Shown here: one piece after another, positions 34,004-43,327 of the stretch | How positions within the stretch are numbered: the stretch's first letter is position 1 | Layout of the letters: every line of letters starts with the position of its first letter | Assembly (NCBI GenBank): GCA_031551865.1 | Contig: JAVBMY010000004.1 | Location: forward strand, 277,364-341,363 | Reading direction: 5' to 3' | DNA from: Rikenella sp031551865 | Lineage (GTDB): Bacteria > Bacteroidota > Bacteroidia > Bacteroidales > Rikenellaceae | Length of the DNA stretch: 64,000 nt | Program-made: the position numbers and the translations under genes | The notes under the pieces: model-generated | What the model was told of the DNA's origin: nothing | The model's input: only the letters and a program-made list of their open reading frames with translations | Database searches by the model: none

Positions 34004-35557
34004 ATGTTAGTCAAGACCTACTCCAGCACCGTCGAGGGCATCGACGCGCGCACGATCACCGTCGAGGTGAACCTCTCGCCCGGCATCAAATTCCTGGTGG
34101 TGGGCCTACCCGACAACAGTGTGCGCGAGAGTCAGCAACGCATCACCGCCGCCTTCGCCAACACGCAATACCGGATGCCTGGCTTCAACATCCTCGTGAA
34201 CATGGCTCCCGCCGACCTGCGCAAGATCGGCTCGCACTACGACCTGCCCATTGCCATCGGTATCCTCGCCGCCTCGAAACAAATGCCTGCCGAACGGATC
34301 GGCCGCTACATCCTCGTGGGCGAACTCTCGCTCGACGGACAACTCGCCCCCGTGCGGGGCGCGCTCCCCATTGCTATACAAGCCCGCAAAGAAGGCTTCA
34401 AGGGAATCATCCTCCCGGCCTCCAACGCCCGCGAGGCTGCCGTGGTGCAAGACCTCAAGGTATACGGCGTCGAGAACCTCACGCAAGCCGTAGAAGTACT
34501 CAGCGGCGATTCCGACATCAAACCGACCGTCATCAACACCCGCGAGGAGTACTTCGCACGACTCGACAGCTTCGACATCGATTTCCGCGATGTGAAAGGA
34601 CAAGCCGCCGTCAAGCGCGCCCTTGAGATCGCCGCCGCCGGGGGGCACAACGTGCTGATGATCGGACCGCCGGGCAGCGGCAAAAGCATGCTCGCCAAGC
34701 GTATGCCCACCATCACCCCGCCGATGACCCTGACCGAAGCGCTTGAGACCACTAAAATACACTCCGTAGCCGGCAAAGTGGGCAGCGAGGGTGGCCTGCT
34801 GACCTCGCGCCCGTTCCGCGCCCCGCACCACATCATTTCGGACGTGGCCCTGGTGGGTGGCAGCGCCCCACCCCAGCCCGGCGAGATATCGCTTTCGCAC
34901 AACGGCATCCTGTTTCTCGACGAGCTGCCGGAGTTCAACCGCCGCGTGCTCGAAGTGATGCGCCAACCCTTGGAAGAGAAAAGGATCTGCATCTCGCGCG
35001 CCCGCTATGCGGTGGAATACCCGGCCAACTTCATGCTGATCGCCGCGATGAACCCCTGCCCCTGCGGCTTCCGCACGCACCCCGAGAAGACCTGCTCGTG
35101 CAGCCCGGCGGTGCAGGAGCGCTACATGAACAGAATCTCGGGCCCGCTGATGGACCGGATCGACCTGCACATCGACGTGATCCCCGTGGCGATCGACAGC
35201 ATCACCCGCCAGCGCGAAGGCGAAACCAGCGCCACGGTGCGCGCCCGCGTGGTGGCCGCGCGCGAACGGCAAACGGCCCGTTTCGCCGCCGAAGGCAGCG
35301 CCGTGCACTGCAACGCCCAGATGACGCCCGACCAGATGGAGCGCCACTGCCGCCTCGACAGCGAAAGCATCGAGTTGCTCAAGGAAGCGATGCGGCACAT
35401 GGGACTTTCGGCCCGCGCCTACGACCGCATCGTCAAGGTGGCCCGCACAATCGCCGATTTAGCGGGCGCCGCCGATATCTCGACGGGCCACATCGCCGAA
35501 GCCATCCAGTACCGCTCGCTCGACCGCGACTCGTGGGGACGCGGACAAGGGCTATAA
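34004..35557 (+). CDS. YifB/ComM-family magnesium-chelatase-like AAA+ ATPase
   Basis: This 517-aa protein has an N-terminal Lon-S16-like domain (about 20-140), a ChlI-type AAA+ domain with Walker A GPPGSGKSML at about 222-231 and Walker B LFLDELPEF near 305, and the Mg_chelatase C-terminal zinc-like MNPCPCGFRTHPEKTCSC. ComM in Vibrio and Haemophilus is a helicase that drives branch migration during natural transformation; a similar role is possible here since comEC follows 131 nt downstream. Cytosolic. Confidence 0.92.
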   Translation: MLVKTYSSTVEGIDARTITVEVNLSPGIKFLVVGLPDNSVRESQQRITAAFANTQYRMPGFNILVNMAPADLRKIGSHYDLPIAIGILAASKQMPAERIGRYILVGELSLDGQLAPVRGALPIAIQARKEGFKGIILPASNAREAAVVQDLKVYGVENLTQAVEVLSGDSDIKPTVINTREEYFARLDSFDIDFRDVKGQAAVKRALEIAAAGGHNVLMIGPPGSGKSMLAKRMPTITPPMTLTEALETTKIHSVAGKVGSEGGLLTSRPFRAPHHIISDVALVGGSAPPQPGEISLSHNGILFLDELPEFNRRVLEVMRQPLEEKRICISRARYAVEYPANFMLIAAMNPCPCGFRTHPEKTCSCSPAVQERYMNRISGPLMDRIDLHIDVIPVAIDSITRQREGETSATVRARVVAARERQTARFAAEGSAVHCNAQMTPDQMERHCRLDSESIELLKEAMRHMGLSARAYDRIVKVARTIADLAGAADISTGHIAEAIQYRSLDRDSWGRGQGL

Positions 35558-35688
35558 CCGTAACCCAACCCATCCTGGAAATAACAGCGGCTTACTTAAT
35601 CTCACCAGGGACCTAAGCCAACTGCCGTTCTGCAGCCAACGGGCAGTAATATTATCTATAATAATCCTCTATTACAAATCCAACCCAC

Positions 35689-37368
35689 ATGCCCTTCACC
35701 CGCGCCAATACGCCGCTGTTCGAGATCGTAGTGCCGCTGGCGGCGGGTATCGTCTGTGCGGAGAGTTTTTTCGGAATCGGGTATGACGCAAGTACCGGAG
35801 CTTCTTCCGGAACCGGCTGGCTGGCGTGGCTCCTCATCTTCGCCGCCTGTGCCATCGCCTGTGCCTTGCTGTGGATATTCCGCAAGCAGAAACGTCCTAC
35901 CCTATGGCTGGGCTGTGCCGCCGTGGGTTTCCTACTCGCCCTGCACAGCCGCACGGAGCAGGTGATCCCGAAAGGAGAGCGCCTGCACTTCATCAGCCGC
36001 ATTGACAACGAGCCTATAGTCAAAGGCCGCTGGCAACAATCCGAAAGCACCATCTACGCCTACGCCCTGCACGATTCTCTCTCGAATACGCGCGGCGAAT
36101 GGCTGCCCACTACCGAAAAAACCATCCTGAATGTCGACACCTCGCAACGCATCGCCATCGGCGACATCGTGGAATACCGCGCCCGGATGTACCCCATCGA
36201 CTCGGCCTACGGCCGGTACATGGCCCGCAAGGGCATCACCGGACGCAGCTACACCTGGCGGATCGAAACACTACACGGCAGCGACACCACGTTCCTGCAA
36301 CGCGTGCGAGTCGCCCGCGGCCTGCTCAGCCGCCGCTTCGACCGGGGCCGGAGCCGGGGCAGCAGTATGGGACACAGTGTAGGAAACAAGGAAGAAGAAA
36401 GCATCAGAGGCAACCAATATCAAACTGGGACGCTTCTTTGGCCAGAAGGTGGCAACAATGCCCAAGCCGGAGCCACGCACAACGCAGACACGCCTAACCC
36501 GCACAGCGCCCTGATGCGCTCGCTCGCCACCGGCGACCGCAGCACCTTCGACCGTTCGCTGCGCAACGATTACACCCGCACCGGCACAGCCCATATCCTC
36601 GCCATTTCGGGCATGCACGTGGGGATCATCTTCATGGTGCTGAACCTGTTGCTCGGCTGGATGCGGCTGTTCCCAAGAGGGCGTTACTGGATGGGCGGGT
36701 TGGTGATCGTGCTGCTGATCGCCTACGCATTCCTGACCGGACTGAGCCCCTCGGTATTAAGGGCCGTAATCATGTTCTCGCTGTTGCAGGTCGGGCTGAT
36801 GCTCTCACGCCACACCAACCAGTTGAACACGCTGTGTGCCGCGGCGCTGCTACTGCTGCTTTGGAACCCGCTGGTGCTGTACGACTACAGTTTCCAGCTT
36901 TCGTTCGCGGCCATGCTGGGCATCATCACCCTCTACAAACCGGTCGTGAAGTTGTGGAACCCGAAATGGAAACCCCTGCGCTGGCTCTGGTCACTCACCG
37001 TGCTGGGACTGGTGGCGCAGGCCGGAGCGCAACCGCTGGCCACCTACCATTTCGGACAGTGGCCGTTGGCGGGCATCGTATTAAGCCCCGTCATCTGGTT
37101 CACGGTGCCGGCCATTGTGATCGGCTCGCTGGCCTACCTGGCCTGCGGCTGGGAATGGCTATACAGCCTGACACACCGCATTGCCGCGTGGCAAAATAAC
37201 CTCGTGGAACGGATGTCGTCGCAATCGTGGGTGGTGATCGAACACGTGGAGATGCCCGCGTGGGTGTGCCTGCTGATCTATGCGGCACTGACAGCGTTGG
37301 CGCTATGGCTCAACCGGCCCGAGCGGAGGGTCGCCCCAATGGCCGTAGGCTATATCGAAGCCGCTTAA
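35689..37368 (+). CDS. comEC: ComEC/Rec2-family DNA-uptake channel protein
   Basis: This 559-aa polytopic inner-membrane protein has an N-terminal pair of helices, a DUF4131-like OB region (about 95-205) and the Competence domain (about 275-500; LAISGMHVGIIFMVLNLLLGW, LSPSVLRAVIMFSLLQ). It lacks the C-terminal metallo-beta-lactamase nuclease domain of long ComEC. Between the two domains (about 222-265) is a low-complexity, Gly/Ser/Asn-rich insertion. Its last 66 nt overlap the hydE 3' end on the other strand. In competent bacteria ComEC passes single-stranded DNA inward. Confidence 0.9.
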   Translation: MPFTRANTPLFEIVVPLAAGIVCAESFFGIGYDASTGASSGTGWLAWLLIFAACAIACALLWIFRKQKRPTLWLGCAAVGFLLALHSRTEQVIPKGERLHFISRIDNEPIVKGRWQQSESTIYAYALHDSLSNTRGEWLPTTEKTILNVDTSQRIAIGDIVEYRARMYPIDSAYGRYMARKGITGRSYTWRIETLHGSDTTFLQRVRVARGLLSRRFDRGRSRGSSMGHSVGNKEEESIRGNQYQTGTLLWPEGGNNAQAGATHNADTPNPHSALMRSLATGDRSTFDRSLRNDYTRTGTAHILAISGMHVGIIFMVLNLLLGWMRLFPRGRYWMGGLVIVLLIAYAFLTGLSPSVLRAVIMFSLLQVGLMLSRHTNQLNTLCAAALLLLLWNPLVLYDYSFQLSFAAMLGIITLYKPVVKLWNPKWKPLRWLWSLTVLGLVAQAGAQPLATYHFGQWPLAGIVLSPVIWFTVPAIVIGSLAYLACGWEWLYSLTHRIAAWQNNLVERMSSQSWVVIEHVEMPAWVCLLIYAALTALALWLNRPERRVAPMAVGYIEAA

Positions 37369-38301
37369 GTCGATGTCGCCCTGCGGCACGCCTTCGTAAA
37401 GTTTGTAGGACGAGCGTTCGGCGGCGGGCGTGATGTTGGGCATCAGCACATTGGCCCCCGCGGCAATGCCCCGTTGCAGGCCGTCCGGCGTGAGCGTTTG
37501 AAGGGCCGTGGTGGCCGAAATATTGATCCGGGGCATCAGCAGGCGCAAGAGCGCAATCATCCGGAGTGTCAGGGCGACCCGCTCCGGACGATCGAACCCG
37601 TTATCCTCAGTGGCCAAAGGCGTGCCGGGACTTTCAATATAAGGCCCCATGCCGCACATGTCGGCGGGCAGTTCGGAAATGAATAACAAGTCGTCGGCCA
37701 AGTTCTCGATGCTTTGGCCCGGCAGGCCGATCATCACGCCCGTTCCGACCCGGAAACCGGCCCTGCGCAAATCGTGTAGCGCGCCCAGGCGGCATTCAAA
37801 GGAATGCTGCCCATCCTGCGGATGGAGCCGGGCGTAAAGCTCCGGCGACGAGGTTTCGATGCGTAGCAGGTAACGGGTCGCGCCCGCTTCGCGCCACTGG
37901 CGGTACGTTTCGGACGACTGCTCACCCAGCGAGAGGCTGATGCCCAGCTCGCCGTCACTCATCTGTGTAATTTTTCCGATCAATTCTTCGACCTGCGCCA
38001 CAAACAACGGGCCGCTGCGTTCCCCCGCCTGGATCATCACCGAACCGTAGTCCTCTTGCAGGGCATACCGCGCCGCGTCGAGTACCTGCTCGTCGCTCAG
38101 GGTGTAGCGCTCCACCGCGCCGGCAGCACAGCGGATACCGCAATAGAGGCAATTCTTTTCGCAAATGTTTGAGTATTCGATCAAGCCACGCAGGTAAACC
38201 TGCGGGCCGCGCGTTTCGTCGCGCACCCGCCGGGCTTCAGCAAACAGGGCTTCGTCGTCGCTACCGTTCAAGCAGGCTATAATCGCTGAGCGCTCCATCA
38301 T
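37303..38301 (-). CDS. hydE: [FeFe]-hydrogenase maturase HydE (radical SAM)
   Basis: HydE is one of three maturases that build the diiron subcluster of [FeFe] hydrogenase. The 332-aa protein carries the radical-SAM CX3CX2C at Cys47, 51 and 54 (NICEKNCLYCGIRC), the GERSGPLF segment, and YLLRIETSSPELY with the family's Glu. It starts directly after the capA stop (no gap) and ends inside comEC, 66 nt before that gene's stop. HydF, HydG and the hydrogenase are not in the window. PylB/BioB-like relatives are a weaker alternative. Confidence 0.87.
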   Translation of the reverse strand: MMERSAIIACLNGSDDEALFAEARRVRDETRGPQVYLRGLIEYSNICEKNCLYCGIRCAAGAVERYTLSDEQVLDAARYALQEDYGSVMIQAGERSGPLFVAQVEELIGKITQMSDGELGISLSLGEQSSETYRQWREAGATRYLLRIETSSPELYARLHPQDGQHSFECRLGALHDLRRAGFRVGTGVMIGLPGQSIENLADDLLFISELPADMCGMGPYIESPGTPLATEDNGFDRPERVALTLRMIALLRLLMPRINISATTALQTLTPDGLQRGIAAGANVLMPNITPAAERSSYKLYEGVPQGDIDLSGFDIAYGHWGDPPLGPVEP

Positions 38302-39489
38302 TTATCGCACCTCAGTGATTTCGCGCACGGCCACCGGTTTCACTTCGAATGGCATGTCGGTACGCACCTTGCGCCCTACAATATCACGTATATCCTTCAG
38401 GGACGAAAAAAACTCCGCCGGCACCGGCGCTCCAAAATCCGAGGCCGGCCAATACGGCAGCACATAATACTGTTTCACGCCATTCTCGACAGGCGTGTAG
38501 ACCCAATGCGGCAACCATTCGATCGACACCAGCCCCCGGCGCGGCGTAATGGTCAGGCGCACGCTGATCCCGCCGTCGGTATAACGGTCACTTTGGTTCG
38601 AGACGAAATTGCCGAGCGAATAGACCACCCTCTCGGTCGAGTCGATGGGCTGCACCACGTGGGGATGCGACCCGACGATCGCCTCGACACCGTGGCCACG
38701 ACACCACTCAACCAACGCCCGCTGTTCGTGGTTCGGCATCCTCTGGTACTCCTCGCCCCAGTGCATGAAGGCGATCACATAGCGGGCTCCGGCCATCTTG
38801 GCGGCCGCCACATCGCGGGCAATACCCAACATGTCGATCTGGTTGACCACCATCGACGCAGGCACCGGCATCCCATTCGTACCGTAGGTGTAGTTCAGCA
38901 ACGCCACTTTCATCGAACCTTTGCCGAGAATGAGAGGCACCCGGGCCGAGGCGCTGTCGGCATAAACACCGAGATGCTTTAACCCAAGCGAATCGAGGGT
39001 TCGGAAAGTAGAAAGGAGTCCCTGGCGTCCCTTGTCACAACAATGGTTGTTGGCCAGGGCGCAGATGTCGACCCCGGCGCCCAGCAGGTCGGCGGCCAGC
39101 TCTTTCGGCGAAGCAAAGCAGGGGTAGCCGCTGTGATGTCCATTGCCGGTGAGGGTCGTTTCGAGGTTGACGATCGTGTAGTCGGCTTGTTGCCAAAAGG
39201 GGGTTATGTAGCGAAAACAGTCGGCGTAGGAATAGCTACCGTCGCCTTGTTGCGCCGCGGCCACCTGCGGCATGTGCTGCATCACGTCACCCGAGAACAC
39301 CAGCACCATCGGAGTTTGTTCGCGGGTCGCCCCCGCGGCGAGCGACACAATCGAAGACGGCTCCTTGCCTGCGGATTGGGCATCGTTCCCACTGTCGCTG
39401 CCGAAACCGCATGCTGAAAACAGCAAAACCCCGGCAACAATCGTGAGTAGCCGACGGAAACGGCGAAGATGGTATTTTTTGGAAACCAT
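38302..39489 (-). CDS. CapA-family (PGA_cap) lipoprotein
   Basis: From MVSKKYHLRRFRRLL (39489; 39498 is an equal alternative) it gives about 395 aa with a lipoprotein signal (VLLFSAC). The PGA_cap metallophosphatase-like domain follows, with VFSGDVMQHMPQ, NLETTLTGN, ALANNHCCDKG, MHWGEEY, VGSHPHVVQPID and SLGNFVSNQSD. CapA is needed for poly-gamma-glutamate export in Bacillus; in Bacteroidetes the family is widespread and its role unclear. The frame further upstream crosses the promoter at 39554..39547. hydE follows without spacing. Confidence 0.87.
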   Translation of the reverse strand: MVSKKYHLRRFRRLLTIVAGVLLFSACGFGSDSGNDAQSAGKEPSSIVSLAAGATREQTPMVLVFSGDVMQHMPQVAAAQQGDGSYSYADCFRYITPFWQQADYTIVNLETTLTGNGHHSGYPCFASPKELAADLLGAGVDICALANNHCCDKGRQGLLSTFRTLDSLGLKHLGVYADSASARVPLILGKGSMKVALLNYTYGTNGMPVPASMVVNQIDMLGIARDVAAAKMAGARYVIAFMHWGEEYQRMPNHEQRALVEWCRGHGVEAIVGSHPHVVQPIDSTERVVYSLGNFVSNQSDRYTDGGISVRLTITPRRGLVSIEWLPHWVYTPVENGVKQYYVLPYWPASDFGAPVPAEFFSSLKDIRDIVGRKVRTDMPFEVKPVAVREITEVR

Positions 39490-39546
39490 TGTGTACATTT
39501 GTTTGGATTTGGAAAGCGGTCGGCCTGTTTCGGCCCCGGCCGCCAA

Positions 39547-39554
39547 CAAAGATA
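39547..39554 (-). promoter_or_regulatory. -7 box TATCTTTG for capA-hydE
   Basis: An exact TAnnTTTG match about 50 nt before the chosen capA start. It excludes the longest possible start at 39594. Confidence 0.65.
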
Positions 39555-39568
39555 GTAAATCGCTTGCA

Positions 39569-40210
39569 ATGACCCCGCTGATCGACATACACACGCATCG
39601 CCTTCAGCCCGAAAAAGGCGTGCTGACCCTGCATGCTGTCCGGCTACCTGCCTCTCCTCCGGAAGAAGGGTTTTATTCAGCCGGAGTACACCCGTGGGAT
39701 GTGCTACAGGCCACAGAAGAGTGGTTATCTGCTTTGGCGAGCGCCGACGCACGCCTGGCTGCCATCGGCGAATGCGGACTCGACTATAAACGGGAGGGAT
39801 CGCCCGCAACCGCCAAACAAAAAGCGTGGTTCGCCCGGCAGATCGCATGGGCCAACGAGCTGAAAAAGCCGCTCATCGTGCATAGTGTGGGCGCCGTTGA
39901 TGACACGTTGGAAGCGCTTCGGTCATCGCGGGTCCCAGTGATCATTCACGGCTTCACGGGAAGCCCCCAAGCAGCAGCCCGCTTCATCTCGCCCGGCTGC
40001 TATCTGTCGTTCGGCGCCCGAACGATGGCCTCGGAGAAGACGCAGGAAGCCCTGCGCTCTACCCCGCCCGAACGGATCTTCCTCGAAACCGACGACGGCA
40101 TCTGGAGCATCCGGCGTATCTACGACTTCGCGGCCGAAATGCTGGGTATGACCGTCGAAGAGCTGGCCACCCTCATCAGAGACAACTACAAAACGGTTTT
40201 CAATAGATAA
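39569..40210 (+). CDS. TatD-family metal-dependent hydrolase
   Basis: The start at 39569 (MTPLIDIHTHR) gives 213 aa and places the first metal motif DIHTH at 5-9. Later motifs are GECGLDYK (about 69-76), VHSVGAVDD (His near 108), IIHGFTGS (about 128-135) and the terminal acidic FLETDDGIW. TatD proteins are TIM-barrel nucleases or deacylases acting in DNA quality control; this is a short form of about 210 rather than 260 aa. It is divergent from capA, with only 80 nt between their starts. Confidence 0.88.
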   Translation: MTPLIDIHTHRLQPEKGVLTLHAVRLPASPPEEGFYSAGVHPWDVLQATEEWLSALASADARLAAIGECGLDYKREGSPATAKQKAWFARQIAWANELKKPLIVHSVGAVDDTLEALRSSRVPVIIHGFTGSPQAAARFISPGCYLSFGARTMASEKTQEALRSTPPERIFLETDDGIWSIRRIYDFAAEMLGMTVEELATLIRDNYKTVFNR

Positions 40211-40220
40211 TCTTCAACAG

Positions 40221-40370
40221 GTCATCCCGAACGACAGCGAAGGATGCCGATCAGCACCATTCTCTGCCAAGAGCCTTAAGTACGCTTTGTGGCCTTTCCC
40301 TCCCCGGCATTCGGCAATTCAAATAAATTTGATTGCTCTCGCTGTCGGTTCGCTGTCGCTCAGGATGACA
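40221..40370. repeat. REPIN-like element with shared inner block
   Basis: It starts GTCATCCCGAACGACAGCG and ends CGCTGTCGCTCAGGATGACA. The interior block 40289-40319 matches the inside of the 33711-33949 element. From 40371 to 40531 a small CATATTG-G-CAATATG hairpin is visible but no gene. Confidence 0.65.
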
Positions 40371-40531
40371 GGCAACAATAACCAGACGTCACGCATGCCA
40401 TCCGTTCGGGAATCTTCGGATTGATGGCGAAGGCTTGCGAGGTTGAGCGAACCGCAGCATATTGGCAATATGTGAGGATTCGAACAACCGAGTATAACGC
40501 AGGCCATCGACCCAAAAAAAACCGAAAATCT

Positions 40532-41242
40532 ATGTGGAATGAAAGAACCGCCCTATTGGTCGGCGATGAAGGCATCGCCAAACTGCAACAAGCCCATGTG
40601 CTTATCGTGGGACTCGGCGGCGTGGGCGGAATGGCGGCCGAAATGCTGGCGCGGGCCGGTGTGGGTCGCCTGACGCTGGTCGATGCCGACGCGGTGTCGG
40701 AAACCAACCTGAACCGCCAGGTAATCGCGCTGCGCTCGACCGTCGGACGTCCCAAGGCCGAAGTCCTGCAAGATCGCCTGTCCGACATCAACCCGGCCTG
40801 TCAAATTACCGCCCTGCAAACCTACCTCAAAGACGAACTGACCGAAGACTTGCTCGCCTCGGCACGGTTCAATTACGTGGTCGACGCGATCGACACGCTT
40901 TCACCCAAAGTGAACCTGATCAGGATCGCGCTGGAAAACGGGCTTCCGCTGGTCAGCTCGATGGGCGCGGGTGCCAAGTTCGACCCCACGAAGGTCGAAG
41001 TTGCCGACATCGGAAAATCACACCACTGCCCGCTCGCCCACATGCTGCGCAAGCGGCTGCACAAGATCGGTATCCGCACGGGGTTCGACGTGGTTTTTTC
41101 GGCCGAAGAGCCCCTACGCGAGGCGATGATCCTCGAAGAGAGTGAAAATAAGAAATCGAATGTAGGCACTATCTCCTATATGCCTGCCGTGTTCGGATGC
41201 ACCTGCGCCAGCGTCGTCGTGCGGGGCATAATCGACAAGTAG
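40532..41242 (+). CDS. tcdA: tRNA threonylcarbamoyladenosine dehydratase
   Basis: TcdA (CsdL) uses ATP to cyclise t6A37 of tRNAs to ct6A. From MWNERTALLVGDEGI it has 236 aa, with the E1-like nucleotide loop VGLGGVGGMAAEML at 26-39, the ATP-contact LVDADAVSETNLNRQ (about 50-64) and the C-terminal GCTCASVVV segment that holds the conserved cysteine. The open frame upstream to 40421 is repeat-like, so I start at 40532. It converges on the DUF5106 gene across a 20-bp-class inverted repeat. Confidence 0.9.
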   Translation: MWNERTALLVGDEGIAKLQQAHVLIVGLGGVGGMAAEMLARAGVGRLTLVDADAVSETNLNRQVIALRSTVGRPKAEVLQDRLSDINPACQITALQTYLKDELTEDLLASARFNYVVDAIDTLSPKVNLIRIALENGLPLVSSMGAGAKFDPTKVEVADIGKSHHCPLAHMLRKRLHKIGIRTGFDVVFSAEEPLREAMILEESENKKSNVGTISYMPAVFGCTCASVVVRGIIDK

Positions 41243-41265
41243 GTTTCTTAGCCTTCCCTACAAAA

Positions 41266-41346
41266 TATGTCATCCCGGACAAAGCCGGGGAACCTTTTCA
41301 AAAACAATTACTGAAAAGGCTCCCCGGCTTTGTCCGGAATGGCATA
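41266..41346. repeat. REPIN-like inverted repeat between convergent genes
   Basis: TATGTCATCCCGGACAAAGC and its imperfect complement flank a loop of about 25 nt; the inner AACCTTTTCA and TGAAAAGGCT also pair. It may serve as a bidirectional terminator. Confidence 0.75.
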
Positions 41347-41412
41347 AAAATAGCCCGTGGGACTCGGACGCACCGTTAAAGAATGCGGATACGACGTAAA
41401 GCGTTGAAAAGT

Positions 41413-42303
41413 TTACTTTTGTTCCGACCCGAGCAACACTTCTTCGATCTGCCCGATATCAACCCCGTCTTTGATCAGCACGTTTTTCGAAGCATCCAGC
41501 AGGTAGAGCGATGGAATAGCCGAAATGTCATACAGGTCGCGGGTACGCATCAGCAAGCTGTCGTCATAGCCGTTGAGCCAGGCGCGGCGCAATGCCGCCC
41601 CGTCGGGACTCTCCTGCAAATCGCCAAACAACTCGGCCGTCCCCTTGCGGAACTCGCCCAGATCGGCATCGGGATAGACTCCGGCGATCTTCAGTTTCCC
41701 TTCGCGCACAAAGCGGCGTACCACAGGCGAGAACATAATGTCGGCCCGGATCTGGGCACAGGAATGGCACCCGGGGTTATTGATATACAGCAAGGTAAAA
41801 GGCGACCGGATGGCATAGAGCGACGTTCGGTAGCCCGTCACCCCTGCTTTCATGGCGGTGGTATCCGGCGAGATCGGCATCACGCGGAACGAAAAATCGG
41901 AGGCCTGATTCCCCACGCGGTTCTTGATCGCCATTTCGAGCTGGAAGGCCGGTTTGATCTTGCCTACCGAATCGATGTAGGGCGAAGCAAGCACAGCATC
42001 CAGCAGCGAGATAAACAGCGCCTCGTTGCGCACCGGCGAATTCGGATCGGCCAGCGGGCCGGAGAGGAACTCGTAGGCATAAGCGATCGAGGTACTGTCG
42101 CCGGCGTAGAGGGCCAGCAGCGAGTCGAGTTCGCGGTGCGCAGCCAGCGTATCCCCGTAGGCCGAAAGATCCACCACATGTTTCATAGCCTGCTGGCGCT
42201 TGACCTGTGGTTGTGTAAGAGAGGTCGGTTGTTTCGGGGCGTCTCCGCAAGCAAAGCACAGTGCGGCGCAGGCAGTGGTTAAAAGAAAAAATAATTGTTT
42301 CAT
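41413..42303 (-). CDS. DUF5106/thioredoxin-like lipoprotein
   Basis: This 296-aa protein has a signal peptide with probable lipidated Cys19 (LCFACGD). A helical DUF5106-type region spans about 40-130 and a thioredoxin fold about 135-290, with the redox motif CHSC at 179-182 (YINNPGCHSCAQI) and the cis-proline loop SAIPSLYLLD. It is likely periplasmic and redox active, in contrast to the cysteine-less thioredoxin-fold protein at 5571. Such proteins in Bacteroidetes often act in oxidative folding or thiol reduction; the partner is unknown. Confidence 0.83.
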   Translation of the reverse strand: MKQLFFLLTTACAALCFACGDAPKQPTSLTQPQVKRQQAMKHVVDLSAYGDTLAAHRELDSLLALYAGDSTSIAYAYEFLSGPLADPNSPVRNEALFISLLDAVLASPYIDSVGKIKPAFQLEMAIKNRVGNQASDFSFRVMPISPDTTAMKAGVTGYRTSLYAIRSPFTLLYINNPGCHSCAQIRADIMFSPVVRRFVREGKLKIAGVYPDADLGEFRKGTAELFGDLQESPDGAALRRAWLNGYDDSLLMRTRDLYDISAIPSLYLLDASKNVLIKDGVDIGQIEEVLLGSEQK

Positions 42304-42364
42304 GGCAATGGTGTCGACACCTTTGCAGGCGTCGAGAAAGGAGCAACGACTCCGCGGGACAGGG

Positions 42365-43120
42365 TTACTTTTTATTTCCGATGCGGTAGATGGCCGTGAC
42401 TTTCAACTGGGTCGGGCCGATGTAATTGTCTTTGACCGATTCCTGGAATACGTTTTGCCCCTGTTGTTCGTCCCACTGGTACTTGTCGTATTCGTTGCGC
42501 AGGTAACCGACACCCACTCCGAACTCAAAGGCCCAATGACGCTTGACGGGAAGGTAGTAAGCATAGCTGATGCCGCCGCCGAGCGAGGTACCCTGGTAGC
42601 CCGTGCCGTCGAACATCATGTCGAAATCGGACCAAGTGCCGTACACGCCGAGCACGTGGCTTTTCTTGGCGCGGCTGTCGCTGAACCAGTAGCGGAATTC
42701 GGGGCGCGCGGCCACCGTGTTCATGCTGTACTTTGTCGAGCGGTCATCGCTGGTGTATGACCAGTAGGAATAGAGTCCGCTGGCCGCAATCGAAAAGTGC
42801 CGGCCGACATGGAACTCAAGTTCAAGGTTCGGGGCGGCGGCCAGCCAATAGAGCATGTTGGTCTTGACGCTAAGGTATTGGTCTACGCCGGGAGCTGCCA
42901 GCCCCTTGACCTTCCGGGTTTTCACCGGAACGGACTGCCCGTCGTACACGGGATAGGCGTTGGTCAGATAGGCTTCATATTGCCGCTGACGCTGGGCTTT
43001 CGACATGGTATCGACTACGGGGCGTTGCTGGGCGGTGGCCTCGAAAGTCATACAGGCCACAAGGGCGAACAAGGCCGTAACTACGGCTGTTTTTCTAAGA
43101 TTTGTGCTGTTTCGGATCAT
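42365..43120 (-). CDS. DUF3575-family outer-membrane protein
   Basis: This 251-aa protein has a signal peptide (cut after EATAQ, about residue 30), a linker and then a DUF3575 domain (about 85-250, SVKTNMLYWLAAAPNLELEF) built of short amphipathic strands (YSYWSYTSDD, GISYAYYLPVKRHW, GVGYLRNEYDKY). DUF3575 proteins resemble small OmpA-like barrels and are often encoded next to fimbrial or Mfa-type genes, none of which are here. It is divergent from the cobalamin operon; its promoter TACCTTTG is at 43219..43212. Confidence 0.83.
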   Translation of the reverse strand: MIRNSTNLRKTAVVTALFALVACMTFEATAQQRPVVDTMSKAQRQRQYEAYLTNAYPVYDGQSVPVKTRKVKGLAAPGVDQYLSVKTNMLYWLAAAPNLELEFHVGRHFSIAASGLYSYWSYTSDDRSTKYSMNTVAARPEFRYWFSDSRAKKSHVLGVYGTWSDFDMMFDGTGYQGTSLGGGISYAYYLPVKRHWAFEFGVGVGYLRNEYDKYQWDEQQGQNVFQESVKDNYIGPTQLKVTAIYRIGNKK

Positions 43121-43211
43121 TCTCTGTCGGGATTGAGAGGGTGAAGGCGGTAGGGATTCCGGTCATCGGATCGTTCGGAGTCCGCATCCGTGCAAATGCG
43201 ATTAGCTGGAA

Positions 43212-43219
43212 CAAAGGTA
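43212..43219 (-). promoter_or_regulatory. -7 box TACCTTTG for the DUF3575 gene
   Basis: An exact TAnnTTTG match, about 90 nt before the start at 43120. Confidence 0.5.
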
Positions 43220-43287
43220 TGAATTTTCAGCATTATCGTTTCAAACTCTTACATTTCGGGCATTCCTCCCTCTTTTTTACCCCGACA

Positions 43288-43320
43288 TTTGGCAGTAACC
43301 CGAAAAAGGTTTTATCTTTG
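43288..43320 (+). promoter_or_regulatory. Promoter of the cobalamin operon
   Basis: TTTG at 43288-43291 and TATCTTTG at 43313-43320 are 21 nt apart. The predicted transcript starts just ahead of the riboswitch. Confidence 0.7.
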
Positions 43321-43327
43321 CTTCCGC

